This document shows, piece after piece, positions 57,841 through 64,000 of a stretch of DNA of 64,000 nucleotides (within the stretch, counting starts at the first letter, position 1; every line of letters begins with the position of its first letter). The DNA comes from Cephalopachus bancanus. Lineage: Eukaryota > Chordata > Mammalia > Primates > Tarsiidae. Position numbers and translations under genes: made by a program. The DNA lies in contig JAPVLO010000153.1 in NCBI GenBank assembly GCA_027257055.1, positions 1,674,001-1,738,000 of the forward strand, in the 5' to 3' direction. Below the pieces are notes generated by a model. That model saw only the letters and a list, made by a program, of their open reading frames with translations. It had not been told where the DNA came from and did not search any database.

Positions 57841-60359
57841 GTATGAGTCGATGTGTTAGTTTAATGCAAGACGAATATAATTTTGAATTACATGAGGTAA
57901 AAAAATTTAATTTTTAAGTACATGGCTTGCTCTACATGATTTCGGAAACTTTTTCTAAATAATTGCAGGTTTTAAGTGAAAATTTTTCAACAGGAAATTA
58001 AGGATTGTAATTTTTAGTTTAATTTGTCATAGTTTTTTATACATAAATGATCTTCTACTAATTCAAGTGAGTCACTTTCAAGATAACTAATGAATTAAAA
58101 TTGTAAGAGCAAATTAATGAGAACAATTCTGAATATAAAACTTGAAATAAGAATGGTCATTTCCCTAAGTGACAAGTAAAAATAGATTTTTCATTCTAGA
58201 TTCAAATATTTCTTCATTTGAGGATTTGATCATTTGGAGTTCAGATTTTCATTTTGCTGTGGGGTGCAAAACTGAAAATGTAAAAAATCTTGCCTTTTAT
58301 TTGAATAAGAGCTGAAGAAATCTGAGACCTTGATTACAGAGTCTACTTTTTCTAAAAGTAAATTGCATTTCTGGATGGTTGACTTGATGTTTAGTCTTTT
58401 GGCCAAATATGTCAATAAAATATTGGATGAACTATCTTTTATCTTCTTTCCTGAAGATTATTCTAAATGCTAGCTTAATGCCTGCCCTTTATGTCCAATT
58501 TATTATTCATGTTTTAAAAGTCCATCTGAAATAATTCCTTTAAAACATGCCCATTAATTCAGAACATCAATTTAGAAAGATTATTTTTCTATCCAAGATA
58601 ATGCTTTATGGTGAATGGAGAATCATACATGCCACTTAAAACTTAGAGCAAATGCAAGATGATAAGGAAAAAGGTAATACAGTTTTTTGTTACTTATCTG
58701 AAATTGAAATAGATGCCTGGGGTGTAAAGAATTTTTCTTTTTAGACAAACTAATTGTCCAATTCAGCTTAAACAAGTAAATAGCACAATTCATGGAAGTT
58801 TTTTCCTTATATATAGCAAATATAATGCTTGGGGCTTGGGGGGAAAGAAGTTTTAATATGGTTGTGACTTGATATTGAACAACATTTTCATTAAGATCAT
58901 AAAAATGTCAGAATTCATCACTAACTGATGTCATTCTTTATTTTCTTCAGGTTTAAGCATATTGGATTTTCATTGTGACTAAAAATGTTCTCAGTCTAGA
59001 CATTGTGTTATGGTTTTAAATTATTTCCATCCAAAGCTCAGAATGTGAACACAAACTTGAGTGTAGTGATTTTAGTGGTAGAACAATGTGAAGCCACCTG
59101 GGGGTTAGAAATTTTGACTTACTTTAGAATTAAATAGATCATTTATTTTAGCCAAAAAGAAAGTGCTTACTTTGTATATAAGCAATTTAATTTTCTTTTT
59201 GCCTAATATTACTTTGTTTTCAAAATATTCGTTGGATATATGGGGATTTTTTTGACTTTGCATTAATTTGTTTTTCTATTTATGTAAAAGATTTTTGAAG
59301 CAAAACAACTAGATTTCCAGTAAACATAAAACCTTTAAATTGCATTTTAAAAGGACAGTCCTTCCACTCGAAAGAGAAGGCATGTTTTTAATATCTTCAG
59401 TTCAATTTCCTGTTATCATCGTGGTGTATAAAGTTGTCCTCATGTACTCACACACTTAGCAGACCAGTAAATTGGTAAGGATCCAGGGCAGGAAAAGATG
59501 GAACTACTTGGGTTTAGCTCCGAAGATCCTACAACTTAATGTGTGAAGTTACAGCAGCTTTGACAGCTCAAATTGGATGATAACAAGTTTATTATTATTA
59601 AAGTTTTACATTTTTCTAATGAAAAGAAAATCTTTACTCACTCTATACTCACATTCAAGTAAGTATAGATTTTTGTGGCTGCTGATTTTCAAGTTTTGAG
59701 AACATGCAGATCTCTAGGACCTATCCATTATTCTTACTTTTGTCTAGAAATTATCCTTAGATAAAATGCCAAAAAAATAAAAGGCACCATTGGTTCTGTT
59801 TTTTCATATGTGAAGCAAAGATTTTTAGCTTATTGAAATAACTAAGCCCATTACAAATTCTTATATATTTTAAATTTGAGGATGAATTGGCTCCTTATTT
59901 TCTATTAATTTACATTTAAAGTTTGCTGCATTTGAGGGTTTTGCTTCTGTTTTGAAATTTTTTCAACAGTTTTTCAACAACAGTTCTATGGCTCAATATA
60001 TTGATATACTACACTGAGATAAAGGATGAAAATTGAAGCTGGTCATAGAGCATTCACATTAAATTTACAAAGCATTATGGGCATCTTATTTCAGTTTGGA
60101 AATACTCAACTGCACAGTTGTACACATCCAAGATGACATAGTTTGTGAATCTTCATTTTAATCATCAAACTACTTTTTGGATCCAATGTCTTTGAGACTC
60201 AAACTTTCAGTGCCATTATTAAAAAATTTAGTGAATAGAGTCAGTAAAATCTAATTACTGCATAGATGGTGAAACCAGTACAATTTCTTAAGTATATATT
60301 CAGGTTATATGGTTTTAACTAGAAATGTTAAGGTCTCCATTTCACATACTCTTCCAGTT

Positions 60360-60440
60360 TTACTCTATGACACTTAATACAGTACCTCCATTGCCTAACA
60401 CAATACTTGGCATGTAGTAGCCATTTGGTTTAACTGGATC
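60360..60440 (+). repeat. L2 3' end fragment
   Basis: CATTGCCTAACACAATACTTGGCATGTAGTAGCCATTTGG matches the L2 'cctagcacagtgcctggcacatagtag' region. Confidence 0.55.
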
Positions 60441-61189
60441 GAATGACAACTATGGCCTCATTATCCAGAGAAATTCCAAAGTGGAATATTCTGCATGAGC
60501 CAATAGTATGAGCTTGATCAATTAAAACATACATGGATAGTGCTTGAGGATCAGTGCCCTCAAAATCACATCTGCCTGCCACTGTGCTCATTTTAACAAC
60601 AACAACAGCAACAAAGATCTTTTCTTAGTTACTCAGGTTTATCTCTGAATTGACAGGTGAGAAACAGGAGCAGACAAGACAGCCCCATATCTAGTCTCAT
60701 TTCTTACAGCTATTGGAACAAAGCCTTCTTATAGATGGTGAAAATTACAAATTGAAAGATGGTTGTGGACTCATATCTTGGGCAAGGCAGCATGGCTAAG
60801 AATGGACTTCCCTGTAATCCAGTTGAGATGTCTGGCCCCTAACCAGCATAATGGGATCCCTGTTTATTATCCATAGGTACATAGTTACTAGATGACTCTA
60901 CCTCCATTTTAGATTCAAGTTATGTGAGACTAGTAACAGATGGGAGATTTCAAAAAAAAAACGTTTTTTAAAAAAGTGATAAAAGCTCTCTTTTCTACCA
61001 TGACTTTGACTATTTTGCCACCATTCTTTGTGTCCTCTTGTAAGATAAGAGGAATGATGCATAGCCACAACAGGTTGGGTGAACAAACATTACAAATCTA
61101 ATGGCAATCCAACTGACTTACAAGTGAAAACTTCCTCTGAAAGTTAGGAGCATTTTCAGTTTATATAATCCCAAATAATCAAGTTACTT

Positions 61190-61300
61190 GGAGCAACTTA
61201 AATTTGTAGGGTGCTTTACAATTTTCTAAGGTGTTTATAGTCACAATTACATCAAAGCTTCCTTACAACCCTGAGGTAGAGTGATGTATTTTCATCCTAT
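61190..61300 (-). repeat. MIR/MIR3-like fragment
   Basis: AGGGTGCTTTACAATTTTCTAAGGTGTTT...CTTACAACCCTGAGGTAGAGTG fits the reverse MIR-family consensus. Confidence 0.5.
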
Positions 61301-64000
61301 ACATTGCATAGAAGTGGTCAGCAACTTGTAAATGTGATTCAAATTGTCACAGTCTTGGTTTCCAGAATGATTTTGCAAGTAGGAGGGTGTCTATTCTGGA
61401 CATTAGCATGGCAGTGTAGACATGTGACATTGATGCTACTGTCTTGTGTGGGTAACCTGTTAGTAGTAGAGATAGGTTTAGAATCAAGTACGCATAATTC
61501 TTAAGTCAATTTTATATCTTATTGATTTGGGTTTCCACTGAATTCCATTAGATTTAATGGCATAATGTAGCCAAGAAAAATAAATCAACAGTATGAACTT
61601 TTATTTGTCACCAGAATAGTAAGAATAGCTTTCAAAACTGGCAAGTATGTTGTCAAAAACATCTTTTAAATTTATTTAGAATGCCTTACTTCTATGGGAT
61701 ATTAACAAAGATTTGTGTTTTTAAAAAATATTAAAACGTTATTTCTCCTAAAACAGAATCAAATTCCAGGAGTAAGACCTGTTATAAAATACATTCTATT
61801 ATTAGTAGCTAAGAAAGCCACACATTGGATGATATTTTCAAATGTTTTTTATTTAATGACTTCCAGCGAGACATGACTTCCTAATAAAATTAGCAACAGA
61901 ATTCTTTAGGTTTTTTCCTGTTGATTTTAACTTTTAGTTGAAAATATTCATTAATTCTTTCACTTGCAAGTAGTGCTATCTCTCTGAAGCAGTTCCTTGT
62001 CAGAGAGACTTGAACAGCTTGGGAGAAGATTCGTCCCTGACCTTGGTCTGTCCCAGAGGGCAGAGCTGGTGAAGGTGATGACAACTGACTCACACAGTCA
62101 TCAGAGATGAGTGCCATGACTAGTGTTGCTGTCTCACTCACCACCAACTTCCCTGGGTAGGTATCTTTCAGATTTGAACCCCAGCTATGGAAAGAAAGAT
62201 TTGTAGTCTGGAATGGAAAAGAATACATGAGATTTTTCAAACAGTTCTTCTGGTCTGGAATAAGGAAACTGAGAACACATGACATTCAAGATATTTTTAC
62301 AACTTTTGGTTAATTGATGAAACCAATATATTCTTCTGCCTCTAGGGCAGTTTTGATATTTCAGCACATTAGTTATTTAATTACTCATTTCAAAGTATTA
62401 TTTTATCCATTTTTAGAAACACTATGTGCAGTCAAGTTCAAAATTCTGTAGTAAGCAAATGCAAACAGTGGTGAACACTGGTTATCTCATTCCCTGAATA
62501 AAACTGCTCCTTGCTTATCTCTGCAGAGGCACAATGGAGAAAAGATCCCAGGGAAGCAGCATCTACATAAAAGTATGCAGTTAATGAAATTGTAGATGTG
62601 GTGCTATAGAACTTTAAAAGTTAATTGAGATTCCAAAAACACACAGATTCACATACATAATATGAGCCTGTTTTCTGACTTTTCAGAGCCTCTGTGCCTG
62701 CCAGAAGTTTCCTCTGGCTTTTTCTATGGCCAGTGTCTTTTCTTTTATTAGAATTATTCCATCCAAAATCAATTCTAATGAACCTTTTAAAGACCCATTC
62801 CCATAAACCTTCCTTGAAATAACCCAGCACTGGTGATGGTCTCCTATGAAGAAGAATTTTATTTCACCTTTTAATGTCATTTTCATAGCATCATAGTTTA
62901 ATGTGAAGGAAGTTTAAGAAAAAATGTCGCAAAAATTATTTTATGGTCATATTTTTTAATGCTTCCCCAAAACACAGTGAGACATGGTTGTTAATAATAC
63001 TTCTCTTTCATATAGCATATTCTATGTCTAGTATCTCTTAGAAGCAATAGCTAGTTAATTAATGACTTAATTAAAGCTAATGTGAGCACAAGCCCTAAGG
63101 TAGCAATGTTATTGTCATTTTGTCACCTTGCAAACCTTGCTTCTGTATTTGATAAGTGCAAACTCAGTCAGGCAGATAATTTACATGGCTGACTATTCAC
63201 ATGCATATGTGATTCCAGTTTTTTAAAAATACAGATTTACTTACATAATTTTTTGTCTCCATTGACATTTTCACTCTAAAGTAACCCAGAGGAGACTTAA
63301 ATATCTATTCACCTCTGACAAACCATTGCTATTGCCAACTAGAGCTACCTCCAAATTTTCTTATTTCCCATCTACTCTTATTTCTAGTCTCCAGCCACTG
63401 CCTAGCTTCAAACCACTTTTGAGGGCTTTTCTTAACATCCTGGTGAGATTCAGCCCCTGCATGCTTTATATCTTGTATCGTCTTTGGAAGCAAAGAGGAG
63501 ATTCTCTGAGCTAAAAAAGAAAGAATATGTAAGGTAGCAAACTAATGTTGATGCTTCCAGAAGTACAGTGGCTTCCTCCTCATCCCTTCTTCTATTACTG
63601 CCTAATATCTTTCTGTTCCCTTCAGAAGATGCTGTAAGTAATTCCAGGAAAAAGGTTTTCATGGAATGACTGAGACACATTAATGGAAAATCGTCAAAAT
63701 AGTCTTTGGCCATAGTAAGAGAACTAGAATTAGGGTAAAGATACTCTGTTAGACTCTGCACCCAAGTTAGAGAATTGCACTACTTTCCAATTATCTCTTT
63801 TAGAGGAAGTATAGGCAAAATGGAATGTTTGGAAAAGAATGGCAAGGACAATAATAGGGCTACATATGGAACTATCTAAAAAATGGGAATGGGAATGTTT
63901 AAAATGGAAAAGGGGAGAAAAGGGAATACCAATTATTTTCAAATATCTAAAGAAATATTATGTTCCAGAATAGATTTGTTCTGGATGAAACTAAGTAGGA

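Larger units (their letters stand above)
26663..64000 (+). other. PLCXD3: PLCXD3 downstream intron (5' part)
   Basis: After the donor I could not find the last coding exon, about 49 codons, anywhere to the end of the window. The rest is therefore read as intron. PLCXD3 is known to have very long introns in human, which fits. Confidence 0.75.
57841..64000. other. repeat-poor intron
   Basis: This is the longest stretch without an Alu or L1. Only an L2-like end at 60360-60440 (GTACCTCCATTGCCTAACACAATACTTGGCATGTAGTAG) and a reverse MIR-like piece at 61190-61300 are seen. No exon with a recognisable product is present. A 131-codon minus frame at 61890-62285 has no recognised domain. Confidence 0.5.

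Noticed and set aside
61890..62285. 131-codon minus-strand open frame
   Set aside because: No recognisable domain, splice context or repeat origin. By rough reckoning, one or two frames of this length are expected by chance in 64 kb of this composition.
1..64000. CRISPR arrays, operons, riboswitches, rRNA or tRNA genes
   Set aside because: Nothing of this kind is present. The sequence is vertebrate nuclear DNA. tRNA-like words occur only inside Alu promoter boxes.

Overview
The window is primate nuclear DNA: AT-rich, gene-poor and dominated by interspersed repeats. It holds dimeric 7SL-derived Alu elements, which are a primate hallmark, L1 3' ends, MIR and L2 relics, MaLR-type LTR relics and a Tigger DNA transposon. 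The Alus do not look like the standard catarrhine, platyrrhine, lemur or galago/loris consensus sequences as I know them. They share an unusual A box, a tRNA-like B-box hairpin, an AATAAATCAAAAA-type linker and a 3' end reading ACTCCAACTC. By exclusion I favour a tarsier. This is inference, and no database search was possible.

There is one protein-coding exon. It is the 709-bp central exon of PLCXD3 (phosphatidylinositol-specific phospholipase C X-domain containing 3) at 25954-26662 on the + strand, with a good acceptor and donor. Everything before it is the 3' part of the upstream intron and everything after it is the 5' part of the downstream intron. I found neither the first nor the last coding exon in the window.

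Layout. 1-1480: 3' part of a fairly young L1 (ORF2 with one stop, then 3' UTR). 5012-5538: complete Tigger-type MITE. 9130-14050: diverged old repeats with a free right Alu monomer (FRAM). 14774-15318: L1 with a 5' inversion and a target-site duplication. 16085-18280: ancient L1 split by an Alu. 18809-19226: antisense Alu whose tail became a long (TTCC)n array. 20840-22340: old LTR-like repeats. 24486-25110: L1 fragment and Alu inserted side by side. 25954-26662: PLCXD3 exon. 26755-27206: MLT1-like LTR. 32820-35440: ERV LTR relics with an Alu. 37119-37287: free left Alu monomer (FLAM). 42094-43624: two Alus and a MIR. 46223-46623: GC-rich solo LTR. 48171, 52825 and 56113: three young Alus with 15-bp duplications, the last one inside an ancient L1. 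57850-64000: repeat-poor intron.

Apart from the exon, the window is intronic repeat history. I found no undescribed gene system. The most interesting points are the tRNA-like pol III promoter of the local Alu subfamily, the clean twin-priming L1, the CpG-rich solo LTR and two short tandem duplications.
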